From Clostridiales bacterium (GTDB lineage: Bacteria > Bacillota > Clostridia > Christensenellales > Borkfalkiaceae): a stretch of DNA of 12,392 nucleotides. Below are positions 6,163-12,216 of this stretch, piece by piece. How positions within the stretch are numbered: position 1 is the stretch's first letter; the number at the start of each line of letters is the position of its first letter. The translations under genes and the position numbers were made by a program. The notes beneath the pieces were generated by a model. It was not told where the DNA came from, searched no databases, and saw only the letters and a list, made by a program, of their open reading frames with translations. Location of the stretch: NCBI GenBank assembly GCA_015069525.1, contig SVIK01000042.1, positions 1-12,392 on the forward strand. The letters are read 5' to 3'.

Positions 6163-6191
6163 TAGACGAAAAGCGGAGTTTGTGTTATAAT
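6163..6191 (+). promoter_or_regulatory. ruvX promoter, leaderless geometry
   Basis: A -35 box TAGACG (6163-6168) and a perfect -10 box TATAAT (6186-6191) are 17 bases apart. Only AGAGCT separates the -10 box from ATG at 6198, so transcription should start at or within a base of the start codon. Confidence 0.78.
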
Positions 6192-6197
6192 AGAGCT

Positions 6198-6953
6198 ATG
6201 AAAAAACGCGCAATAGCTTTTGATATAGGGGACAAGAGGATAGGGGTAGCCATTTCCGACCCGTTTAACGAATACGCAATGCCTTGCGAAACGTACTTCC
6301 GCACCCACCGATTTTGGACGGACGTGGAAGCGGTGGCGAATATCGCCAAGGAGCGAGGCGTAGGGGTAATCGTATGCGGAATGCCCGTCAATTTCGACGG
6401 CTCGGAGAGTGTGCAAACGACGAAGACGCAAGATTTTATCGAAGCGTTGAAGACGAAGACGGATATTCCTATCGTTTTAGAGGACGAGCGGTTTACGACG
6501 ATGCAAGCGCGAGAAACGCAGATTGCCGGTGGCGTAAAGCGCGGGGATAGGAAGAAGACGATTGATTCTATCGCCGCCTCGTATATTTTGGAAAGTTATT
6601 TACAGCGCGAAAAAATAAAAGAAAGGAAGGAAAAAGAAATGCAAGAAGAAATGATGGAAGAATACGAAAACGAAGAAGAACGTATTATCGAACTCGAAGA
6701 CGACGAGGGCAACGTAGAGAAATATTTTCATATTGCAACGATAGAATATCGTGGGGATATGTATTGCGTATTTGAAAAGGCAGAACCCGAAACGGAAGAA
6801 GAAGCGGAAGAAGTGGTTATTTTCAAGCTCAACGAAGAAGCAGGCGAATTGTTGCCCTTGGAAGACGAACAACTCTTGGACGAAGTATTTGCGGAATTTT
6901 GCCACCAATACGAAGCGTTTGAAGACAGCGAAGAAGCGCAGTTATTAGATTAA
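6198..6953 (+). CDS. ruvX: RuvX (YqgF) nuclease fused to DUF1292
   Basis: A 251-aa protein. Residues 1-138 are RuvX/YqgF, an RNase H-fold nuclease linked to pre-16S rRNA 5'-end maturation and called a putative Holliday junction resolvase. Visible motifs: FDIGDKRIG (D9), GMPVNFDGSES, DERFTT (E97) and IDSIAASYIL (D123), which together supply the acidic triad. Residues about 158-235 are an acidic DUF1292 domain (YrzB type: IIELEDDEGNVEKYFHIATI, EVVIFKLNEE, DEVFAEF), of unknown function. In many Firmicutes ruvX and the DUF1292 gene are separate neighbours; here one frame joins them through a Lys/Glu linker (139-157). A possible upstream extension to 6102 would read through the promoter, so ATG 6198 is preferred. 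There is no Shine-Dalgarno upstream. An internal ribosome binding site precedes M148. An intergenic repeat follows the stop directly. Confidence 0.9.
   Translation: MKKRAIAFDIGDKRIGVAISDPFNEYAMPCETYFRTHRFWTDVEAVANIAKERGVGVIVCGMPVNFDGSESVQTTKTQDFIEALKTKTDIPIVLEDERFTTMQARETQIAGGVKRGDRKKTIDSIAASYILESYLQREKIKERKEKEMQEEMMEEYENEEERIIELEDDEGNVEKYFHIATIEYRGDMYCVFEKAEPETEEEAEEVVIFKLNEEAGELLPLEDEQLLDEVFAEFCHQYEAFEDSEEAQLLD
6623..6641 (+). promoter_or_regulatory. Internal ribosome binding site and in-frame ATG before DUF1292
   Basis: AAAGGAAGG (6622-6630) lies 8 bases before an in-frame ATG at 6639 (M148). The product would be a 104-aa free DUF1292 protein, close to the normal size of stand-alone members. 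It also encodes Lys/Glu-rich linker residues, so the purine richness could be coincidental. Confidence 0.5.
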
Positions 6954-7010
6954 GCGAGTGGCGCGTCGCCACAGGCGAGCTTTTCTATCTTTCCGTATCG
7001 CTCGTATCAC
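6954..7010 (+). repeat. Dispersed intergenic repeat behind ruvX-DUF1292
   Basis: The hairpin GTGGCG-CGT-CGCCAC (6958-6972) begins 4 bases after the stop codon. It is followed by AGGCGAG and a diverged core CTTTTCTATCTTTCCGTATCG (6980-7000, one base different in phasing from the other copies). It aligns closely with the minus-strand reading of copy 1 of the tandem array (5626-5570), including the head hairpin. A second possible stem pairs GCGAGC (6975-6980) with GCTCGT (7000-7005). Confidence 0.75.
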
Positions 7011-7069
7011 TTTTGTAGAGGTATCGGGGCAAGAAGATAAGGTGAATAAACAAGAAAGGGATAAAGCAG

Positions 7070-7834
7070 ATGAAAAAGAAATGGGTAGTGTTTGGCTTAA
7101 CGGCGATTATGGCGTTTGGTGCGATGACGGCTTGCGGGATACCGGGGGTTGGCGGAGATAGCGACGGTGGCGTAAGCGCGGAAGCGTGGAATGCAGGAGC
7201 GGAATCGATAGATTCGCAGTACTTAACGCTGGAAACGAAGGACTATTATTATAATGAGACCAGGACAGAAAGCGGAAGTACTAATTGGAAATACCAATTT
7301 GGAGGAGATAGGGCATATAGCTATTATTATAGCGAAACCATGAAAAATGGGAGAGTAGATTATAGTAAGAGTGAAGAATACATAGTGGAAGTCAATGGTA
7401 TCAGCTACGAATATACGATAAGCTATTATTACGACGTAGAAACGAGGACGTGGGAAGAGCCGAATATACAAGGTTGGAGAAAATGTTATGATGCCACGGA
7501 ATTAGCAGATTTCCGCGAGACTACGATACAGCCTTTGGGGGCGATGGTCAGTTTGTTAAGGCTTGGGAAATTCTTATACACGTACGATAAAGAAAATAAT
7601 GTTTATTATATGGACGCTGGCGGAATGTTGGAGGAAGAGGGTATCCGTCAAGAGGTAAAATTTAACGGGAACGAGTTATATTCCCTCCGCCAAACGATGC
7701 CAACGGAATACGTATACGAACAAGAAAAGTTTTACTCAAATATGGACACTACGTTTACTTTTGTACGTCCTACCATCAATTTGCCAGATTTGGCAGGGCT
7801 TAATAAAGTGGTGGCGGAAGAAAGCGCTTCTTAA
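7070..7834 (+). CDS. Tyrosine-rich predicted lipoprotein, function unknown
   Basis: A 254-aa protein with the signal peptide MKKKWVVFGLTAIMAFGAM and lipobox MTAC (C22), then a Gly/Ser/Asp linker (about 23-45) and a domain rich in Tyr, Thr and short beta-like stretches (for example DYYYNETR, AYSYYYSET, ISYYYDVETR). The alternation of short beta strands suggests a beta-sheet substrate-binding or lipoprotein-carrier-like fold, but I do not recognise a family. AAAGGG (7055-7060) lies 9 bases before ATG. No clear promoter is seen in the 116 bases after ruvX, so it may be co-transcribed with ruvX through the intergenic repeat. A strong terminator follows. Extracellular and membrane-anchored by prediction. 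Confidence 0.8.
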   Translation: MKKKWVVFGLTAIMAFGAMTACGIPGVGGDSDGGVSAEAWNAGAESIDSQYLTLETKDYYYNETRTESGSTNWKYQFGGDRAYSYYYSETMKNGRVDYSKSEEYIVEVNGISYEYTISYYYDVETRTWEEPNIQGWRKCYDATELADFRETTIQPLGAMVSLLRLGKFLYTYDKENNVYYMDAGGMLEEEGIRQEVKFNGNELYSLRQTMPTEYVYEQEKFYSNMDTTFTFVRPTINLPDLAGLNKVVAEESAS

Positions 7835-7881
7835 TGGATAGCTATCAATTTTAACGACTAAAAGTACGATAAAAACACGAT

Positions 7882-7920
7882 AAAAGCGATGGGAAATTCC
7901 TATCGCTTTTTTATTTTTTA
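7882..7920 (+). terminator. Terminator after the Tyr-rich lipoprotein
   Basis: AAAAGCGAT (7882-7890) pairs with ATCGCTTTT (7902-7910), extended inward through a G-U pair, and is followed by TTATTTTTTA. Confidence 0.85.
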
Positions 7921-7972
7921 TAAAAAATAATAAAAAATGGCAAAAAAATGAAAAAATTATACGCAAAATAGC

Positions 7973-8001
7973 TTGCAAGGGCTTGTCTTTTATGTTAAAA
8001 T
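7973..8001 (+). promoter_or_regulatory. rpsB promoter with A-tract upstream region
   Basis: A -35 box TTGCAA (7973-7978), 17 bases, and -10 box TAAAAT (7996-8001). The preceding 50 bases are almost pure A/T (7911-7965), like an UP element that would suit high expression of a ribosomal protein gene. Confidence 0.65.
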
Positions 8002-8007
8002 AAGATA

Positions 8008-8112
8008 GCTAAAAATTCACACTCGCTCATTGTGCGTAATCCGTGCCCGTAAAATCTTTCAATGCGGGCGTCATTACGAGCCAACACAAGGCGGGGAGGT
8101 AAAAACGGAGGT
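8008..8112 (+). promoter_or_regulatory. Structured 5' leader of rpsB, candidate autoregulatory RNA
   Basis: The predicted 5' UTR is about 110 bases. CGTAAT (8035-8040) pairs with ATTACG (8073-8078). Inside it, after an asymmetric internal loop (CCG against TC), TGCCCG (8044-8049) pairs with CGGGCG (8065-8070), leaving a 15-base apical loop. Single-stranded purine-rich sequence with two Shine-Dalgarno-like runs (GGGGAGGT 8093-8100 and GGAGGT 8107-8112) follows. Two-part helices with an internal loop are common in ribosomal-protein leaders that bind their own protein; S2 leaders of this sort are known in other bacteria. Binding here is inference. Confidence 0.6.
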
Positions 8113-8119
8113 ATGAATT

Positions 8120-8881
8120 ATGGCAGTTATCACTATGAAACAGCTTTTGGAAGCTGGCGTACACTTTGGTCACCAAACCAGAAAGTGGAATCCCAAAATG
8201 AAGAAGTACATCTTCGCGGCAAGAAACGATATTCACATTATCGACTTGCAAGTCACGGCTAACCTTATCGAAGAAGCGTATGCATTCGTTTGCGAAAGCG
8301 TAAAAGCAGGCAAGAGCGTGCTTTTCGTTGGTACGAAGAAGCAAGCGCAAGAAGCGATTAAGGAAGAAGCAGAACGTTGCGGTCAATATTACGTGAACTC
8401 CCGTTGGCTTGGCGGTTGCCTTACCAACTTCAAGACGATGAGAAGCCGTGTTGAAAGATTGGAAAAGCTTGAAGCGATGGAAGCAAACGGCGATTTCGAA
8501 GTTCTTCCCAAGAAAGAAGTTATGCTTTTGAAGAAAGAAATGACGAAGTTGCAAGCAAACCTTGGCGGTATCAAGACGATGAAGGCTATGCCCGGCGTAA
8601 TGTTCGTGGTAGACCCCCACAACGAAGACATCGCTATCAAAGAAGCGAAGAAGCTTGGTATTAAAATCGTTGCAATCACCGATACGAACTGCGACCCTGA
8701 CGAAGTAGACTACGTAATCCCTGGCAACGACGACGCTATCCGCGCTATCAAATTGATTGCGTCCGTAATCGCAAACGCGGTTATCGAAGCAAACCAAGGC
8801 GAAGAAGCGTTGGTTGCTCCCGTAGCAGAAGAGACGGAAGCTACGGATATCGAAGAAGTAGTAGCACAAGAAAACGCGTAA
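8120..8881 (+). CDS. rpsB: 30S ribosomal protein S2
   Basis: A full-length 253-aa S2, a small-subunit protein placed near S1 and the mRNA exit side. The hallmark sequences are present: MKQLLEAGVHFGHQTRKWNP, the coiled-coil hairpin region, FVGTKKQAQEAIKEEA, YVNSRWLGGCLTNFKT, VVDPHNEDIAIKEAKKLGI and ITDTNCDPDEVDYVIPGND. The C-terminal tail is acidic. ATG 8120 has GGAGG (8107-8111) 8 bases upstream; an ATG at 8113 is out of frame. It is followed by tsf, the conserved order in bacteria, with a terminator hairpin between the two. A structured leader upstream may allow feedback control by S2. Confidence 0.98.
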   Translation: MAVITMKQLLEAGVHFGHQTRKWNPKMKKYIFAARNDIHIIDLQVTANLIEEAYAFVCESVKAGKSVLFVGTKKQAQEAIKEEAERCGQYYVNSRWLGGCLTNFKTMRSRVERLEKLEAMEANGDFEVLPKKEVMLLKKEMTKLQANLGGIKTMKAMPGVMFVVDPHNEDIAIKEAKKLGIKIVAITDTNCDPDEVDYVIPGNDDAIRAIKLIASVIANAVIEANQGEEALVAPVAEETEATDIEEVVAQENA

Positions 8882-8895
8882 GGCGTGCAAAACCG

Positions 8896-8927
8896 TTCGC
8901 CCGATGTATGCCATCGGGCGAATTTTT
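8896..8927 (+). terminator. Intercistronic terminator/attenuator between rpsB and tsf
   Basis: TTCGCCCGATG (8896-8906) pairs perfectly with CATCGGGCGAA (8912-8922) around TATGC, followed by five Ts. It is positioned to lower tsf transcription relative to rpsB. No good promoter is visible between it and tsf (8928-8949), so tsf probably depends on read-through. Confidence 0.85.
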
Positions 8928-8964
8928 GAAAAAGAAAATTTAAGTAAATAGGAGATAAATTATT

Positions 8965-9855
8965 ATGGCATTTACGGCAAAAGACGTAATGGCGCTCCGC
9001 GAAAAGACGGGCGCAGGCGTTATGGACTGCAAAAAAGCATTGACGGACGCTGACGGCGACATGACCAAAGCGGCAGACCTTCTTAGAGAAAGAGGTATTG
9101 CAAAGGCAGATAAGAAAGCTTCCCGTATCGCAGCGGAAGGTATCGTATCCTCTTATATCGACGGCAAAATCGGCGTTCTCGTAGAACTCAACTGCGAATC
9201 CGACTTCGTTGCAAAGAACCCCAAGTTCTCTACAATCGCAGAAGAAATCGCAAAAGTTATCGTGAAAGAAAACCCTGCTGACGTAGACGCACTCTTGGCG
9301 TGCGCTTATGGCGAAGGTAGCGTAGAAGATTATTTGAAGAGCAACATCGCCGTTATCGGTGAAAAGATTGCGGTTAGAAGATTCGTTCGTTATGAAAGCG
9401 AAGGCTTCCTCGAAAGCTATATCCACCTTGGCGGTAAGCTTGGCGTAATGCTTGAAATGGCAGGCGAAGCAACGGACGTAGCAAAGGAAACGGCACACGA
9501 TATCACCCTTCAAATCGCGTTCACGAAGCCCGCTTACCTTACGAAAGACGAAGTGTCCGCTGATACGCTTGAAAAGGAAAAGGCTGTGCTTAAACAACAA
9601 GCAATGAACGAAGGCAAACCCGAAGCTATCGCTGAAAAGATGGTTATGGGTAGAATTAAGAAATTCTACGAAGAAAACTGCCTTATCGAACAAGCTTTCA
9701 TTAAAGACGATTCCAAGAAGATTGGCGATTTGGTTAAATCCGCTGGTACGGCTATCACCAAGTTCGCGTTCTTCGTAATGGGTGAAGGTCTTGAAAAGAA
9801 GAGCGAAGATTTGAGCGAAGAAGTTGCTAAACAAGTAGCTGCAATGAAAGCATAA
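8965..9855 (+). CDS. tsf: Elongation factor Ts
   Basis: A full-length 296-aa EF-Ts, the guanine nucleotide exchange factor that recycles EF-Tu. The N-terminal UBA-like module has MALREKTGAGVMDCKKAL and DLLRERGIAKADKKASRIAA; the core contains VELNCESDFVAKN, the nucleotide-exchange signature; the C-terminal module includes the coiled-coil region IAEKMVMGRIKKFYEENCL and a final helix. ATG has AGGAG (8950-8954) 10 bases upstream. It is the second gene of the rpsB-tsf unit. An intergenic repeat starts at the base after its stop codon, and a strong terminator ends the unit at about 9976. Confidence 0.98.
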   Translation: MAFTAKDVMALREKTGAGVMDCKKALTDADGDMTKAADLLRERGIAKADKKASRIAAEGIVSSYIDGKIGVLVELNCESDFVAKNPKFSTIAEEIAKVIVKENPADVDALLACAYGEGSVEDYLKSNIAVIGEKIAVRRFVRYESEGFLESYIHLGGKLGVMLEMAGEATDVAKETAHDITLQIAFTKPAYLTKDEVSADTLEKEKAVLKQQAMNEGKPEAIAEKMVMGRIKKFYEENCLIEQAFIKDDSKKIGDLVKSAGTAITKFAFFVMGEGLEKKSEDLSEEVAKQVAAMKA

Positions 9856-9920
9856 GCGGAGAGCCTCCGCTGGCAAGTCTTTCTATCTTTCGTTAACGTT
9901 TATACGTAAGGTTATCGTGG
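9856..9920 (+). repeat. Dispersed intergenic repeat behind tsf
   Basis: The hairpin GCGGAG-AGC-CTCCGC (9856-9870) begins at the first base after the tsf stop. After TGGC comes the conserved AAGTCTTTCTATCTTTCGTT (9875-9894) and, after a diverged stretch, GGTTATCGT (9910-9918). The hairpin and core match copy 3 of the tandem array almost base for base on the opposite strand. TTTCTATC (9880-9887) can pair with GATAGAAA (9920-9927). Confidence 0.85.
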
Positions 9921-9941
9921 ATAGAAAAAAAACGAAGAATA

Positions 9942-9976
9942 AAGGAACGGCAATACGCCGTTCCTTATTTTTTATA
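9942..9976 (+). terminator. Terminator of the rpsB-tsf unit
   Basis: AAGGAACGGC (9942-9951) pairs with GCCGTTCCTT (9957-9966) around AATAC, followed by ATTTTTTTAT. The T-rich tail overlaps the region where the next gene's -35 box should be. Confidence 0.92.
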
Positions 9977-9987
9977 TTTTTTTTGCA

Positions 9988-9993
9988 TATACT
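9988..9993 (+). promoter_or_regulatory. -10 box of the M20 gene, leaderless geometry
   Basis: TATACT is followed by ATATAT and then ATG at 10000, so the transcription start should fall on or next to the start codon. The -35 region is T-rich and weak (TTATTT at 9965-9970), inside the tsf terminator tail. Confidence 0.55.
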
Positions 9994-9999
9994 ATATAT

Positions 10000-11190
10000 A
10001 TGAATATTATAGAACAAGCCAAAGCGTTGCAAACAACGCTTGTCAAAATCCGTAGGAAATTGCACGCAAACGCGGAAACGGGGTTCGACTTACCCCAAAC
10101 GCAAAAAATCGTATGGGAAACGCTGGAAGCATACGGCTATGCCCCTAACCGAGTGGGAAAAGGCTCGATAATCGCCACGCTTGGCGAAGAGAAAAAGGGG
10201 GATTGCATTTTGCTCCGCGCGGATATGGACGGTTTGCCAATCGAGGAAAAGACGGGCAAGACGTACGCTTGTAAAGGGGGCAATATGCACGCTTGCGGAC
10301 ACGATTTGCATACGACGATGTTGCTTGGCTCGGCAAAGCTACTCAAAGAGCGGGAGAAAGAATTGCGCTCGCCCGTCGTTTTCTTGTTTCAATGCGCCGA
10401 AGAAACATTGCAAGGGGCAAAGGACGTGGTGGAAAGCGGGATTTTGCAAGAATATAACGTCAAACGCGCGGTAATGCTACACGTATTGACGGCAACCGAC
10501 CTACCAACGGGCAAAATCGTCGTCGCCTCCGAGGGAATAAGCGCACCCTCCGCCGATTATTTCACCGTAGAAGTGATAGGTAAAGCATGCCACGGCGCGT
10601 CCCCTCAAAACGGCGTGGACGCCCTTTCCATTTGCGCAAGAATTTTGCTTGCGTTGGAAACGCTTTCCGCAAGGGAGATTTCGACGATAGAGCCGTTTGT
10701 GTTGACGGTAGGAAAAATGTCGGCAGGGGTTGCGGGCAACGCTATTGCGGATAGGGCGGTTATGCAAGGCACGTTTCGCACGTTTGACGGGGCTACGCGC
10801 GCGTATATTAAAAGAAGAGTAGAAGAAATAGCCAAAGGCATAGCCAAAACGTTTAAGGGCTCGGCGAAAGTGGCGTATCCAAGCGGTTGTCCCGCGTTAA
10901 AAAACGACGGGGGTATGTCCGCGTTGATTGGCGAGCGGTTAAAAAACGGGATAGGCAAGGACGAGGTGTACGCTTCCGCGGATTTGGGCGGAAACGTAAA
11001 AAAGAGCATGGGCGGGAGCGAGGATTTTGCCTATATTGCGGAAAAAGTGTCGTCCGTCATGCTTGCGCTTTCCGCAGGGCAAAAGAAAAAGGGGTACGTA
11101 TACCCCTTGCACCACCCGAAAGCCGATTTTGACGAAAGCGTATTATATATCGGCGCACTCGCGTACGTGCTTTCCGCATTGACGGAATAA
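10000..11190 (+). CDS. M20-family metallo-amidohydrolase (N-acyl amino acid / hippurate hydrolase type)
   Basis: A 396-aa zinc-dependent amidohydrolase of peptidase family M20, of the group that removes acyl groups from N-acyl amino acids (hippurate, N-acetyl and IAA-amino acid hydrolases). Visible motifs in order: KLHANAETGF (20-29), LLRADMDGLPIEE (71-83), NMHACGHDLHTT with ligands C99 and H101, FQCAEE with E134/E135, H161, the lid-domain HGASPQNGVDA (H198), GGSEDFAYIAEKV (338-350) and PLHHPKADFDE with H371/H372. The dimerisation lid domain is about 180-295. No signal peptide, so cytoplasmic. The two prolines usual in LHxxPE and FQPAEE are Ala and Cys here. There is no Shine-Dalgarno; the -10 box sits 6 bases before ATG. 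It is probably a single-gene unit. The substrate cannot be read from sequence. Confidence 0.9.
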   Translation: MNIIEQAKALQTTLVKIRRKLHANAETGFDLPQTQKIVWETLEAYGYAPNRVGKGSIIATLGEEKKGDCILLRADMDGLPIEEKTGKTYACKGGNMHACGHDLHTTMLLGSAKLLKEREKELRSPVVFLFQCAEETLQGAKDVVESGILQEYNVKRAVMLHVLTATDLPTGKIVVASEGISAPSADYFTVEVIGKACHGASPQNGVDALSICARILLALETLSAREISTIEPFVLTVGKMSAGVAGNAIADRAVMQGTFRTFDGATRAYIKRRVEEIAKGIAKTFKGSAKVAYPSGCPALKNDGGMSALIGERLKNGIGKDEVYASADLGGNVKKSMGGSEDFAYIAEKVSSVMLALSAGQKKKGYVYPLHHPKADFDESVLYIGALAYVLSALTE

Positions 11191-11210
11191 ATTTTTATAA
11201 AAAAAGGAAA

Positions 11211-11238
11211 TTGTCATTTTTTGTCGAATATATATAGT
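11211..11238 (+). promoter_or_regulatory. Probable promoter of the second LRR gene
   Basis: TTGTCA (11211-11216) and TATAGT (11233-11238) are separated by 16 bases, 23 bases before the start codon. The surrounding sequence is A/T-rich. No terminator is visible after the M20 gene, so read-through is possible. Confidence 0.5.
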
Positions 11239-11261
11239 AAGAAACTTTTGAGGAGAGGAAT

Positions 11262-12140
11262 ATGAGTAATTCCAAGGATTTTATAATAGAGGATGGGGTA
11301 TTAATAAGGTATGAGGGAAACGACGAACACATTATCACTCCAGAAGGAATCATTTCAATTGATTCGTACGCATTTGCGAATAAGGGGAATTTAAGAAGTG
11401 TGGTTATAAGAGAGGGGGTGATTTCTATTGGAGAGTGCGTGTTTGAAGGATGCACCTATTTAGAAAAGATAGTAATCCCTAAAAGTGTAGTATCTATAGG
11501 AGCTTATCTCCATGGGCATTATATATGTAGTTGTGAGAATGTAGTGATTTATTGCGAAGCACCAAAAAGACCGATAGATTGGGATGAAGAGTGGAATTAT
11601 CCTTATCGACCTGTTGTTTGGGATTGTCAAAACAATAATAAAGCAAACGATGGTTGTATTCATATTATATTAGAAGACATACATTATAAACTCAAAAAGG
11701 AAGTTGCAATAGTTGGAAGGCATATAAGCACAAGGGAAACATTAATAATTAAACCAACGATAGTGTATGAAGGCAAGACCTATAGAGTAGAGAGTATTGA
11801 CAATTATGCTTTTTTGGATTGCCAAAACATTAAGAAAGTATTTTTTCCTTATAGCATAATAAGTATAGGAAAAGACGCGTTTTCGTTTTGTCAAAATCTA
11901 TTATATGTACTGATACCCGATAATAATAGGTTGCTTGGAATAGGGGAAGGGGCGTTCTCTCGTTGTGGGAAATTACAATATTTTAGAATATCGAAAGAAA
12001 CATTGCTTATTGGAAGAGAAGCGTTTGCTGGTTGCTCAAATTTAAGAGTTTACTGTGAAGAGGACACTCAACCAATAACATGGTCTGATGATTGGAATCC
12101 CGATAATTGTCCCGTTATCTGGGGATATAAAGGCGAATAA
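11262..12140 (+). CDS. BspA-type leucine-rich-repeat protein without signal peptide
   Basis: A 292-aa protein made of two modules. Each has BspA-type LRR units (for example IISIDSYAFANKGNLRSVVI and IISIGKDAFSFCQNLLYVLI) followed by a cap: residues 96-121 (IYCEAPKRP..W..EWNY..PVVWDC) and 263-288 (VYCEEDTQP.TW.DDWN...CPVIWG). The same cap is found once in the LRR lipoprotein at 2285. Between the modules, residues 131-175 look like an inserted beta segment (IHIILEDIHYKL...TIVYEGKTYRVESI). No signal peptide or membrane anchor is visible, so it is predicted cytoplasmic or exported by an unknown route. GAGGAGAGG (11250-11258) lies just before ATG. The gene is clearly richer in A+T than rpsB, tsf or the M20 gene, suggesting more recent acquisition. 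Ligand unknown. Confidence 0.85.
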   Translation: MSNSKDFIIEDGVLIRYEGNDEHIITPEGIISIDSYAFANKGNLRSVVIREGVISIGECVFEGCTYLEKIVIPKSVVSIGAYLHGHYICSCENVVIYCEAPKRPIDWDEEWNYPYRPVVWDCQNNNKANDGCIHIILEDIHYKLKKEVAIVGRHISTRETLIIKPTIVYEGKTYRVESIDNYAFLDCQNIKKVFFPYSIISIGKDAFSFCQNLLYVLIPDNNRLLGIGEGAFSRCGKLQYFRISKETLLIGREAFAGCSNLRVYCEEDTQPITWSDDWNPDNCPVIWGYKGE

Positions 12141-12161
12141 ATAAAACAAAATACATAAAAA

Positions 12162-12205
12162 CACACCCGAAGGCAAACGCCTTCGGGTGTGATACTTTTT
12201 TTGCA
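12162..12205. terminator. Bidirectional terminator between the LRR gene and the deoR-type gene
   Basis: CACACCCGAAGGC (12162-12174) pairs perfectly with GCCTTCGGGTGTG (12179-12191) around AAAC. A T run (12196-12202) follows on the plus strand and an A run (12157-12161) precedes it, so it can serve both convergent genes. Confidence 0.9.
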
Positions 12206-12216
12206 AATATACTACG

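Noticed and set aside
6102..6197. N-terminal extension of ruvX
   Set aside because: It would read through the -35 and -10 boxes and adds residues before the conserved RuvX N terminus.
7838..7847. Palindrome GATAGCTATC as an operator
   Set aside because: It is just after the lipoprotein stop codon, 10 bases long, with no promoter next to it; chance is enough to explain it.
8027..8914. 295-codon open frame on the minus strand over rpsB
   Set aside because: Shadow of the S2 gene; it crosses the rpsB leader and the terminator and shows no protein-like motifs.
8710..9876. 388-codon open frame on the minus strand over tsf
   Set aside because: It lies fully opposite a clear EF-Ts gene, is rich in Phe/Cys/His as expected from reversed GAA/AAG codons, and has no ribosome binding site or family resemblance.
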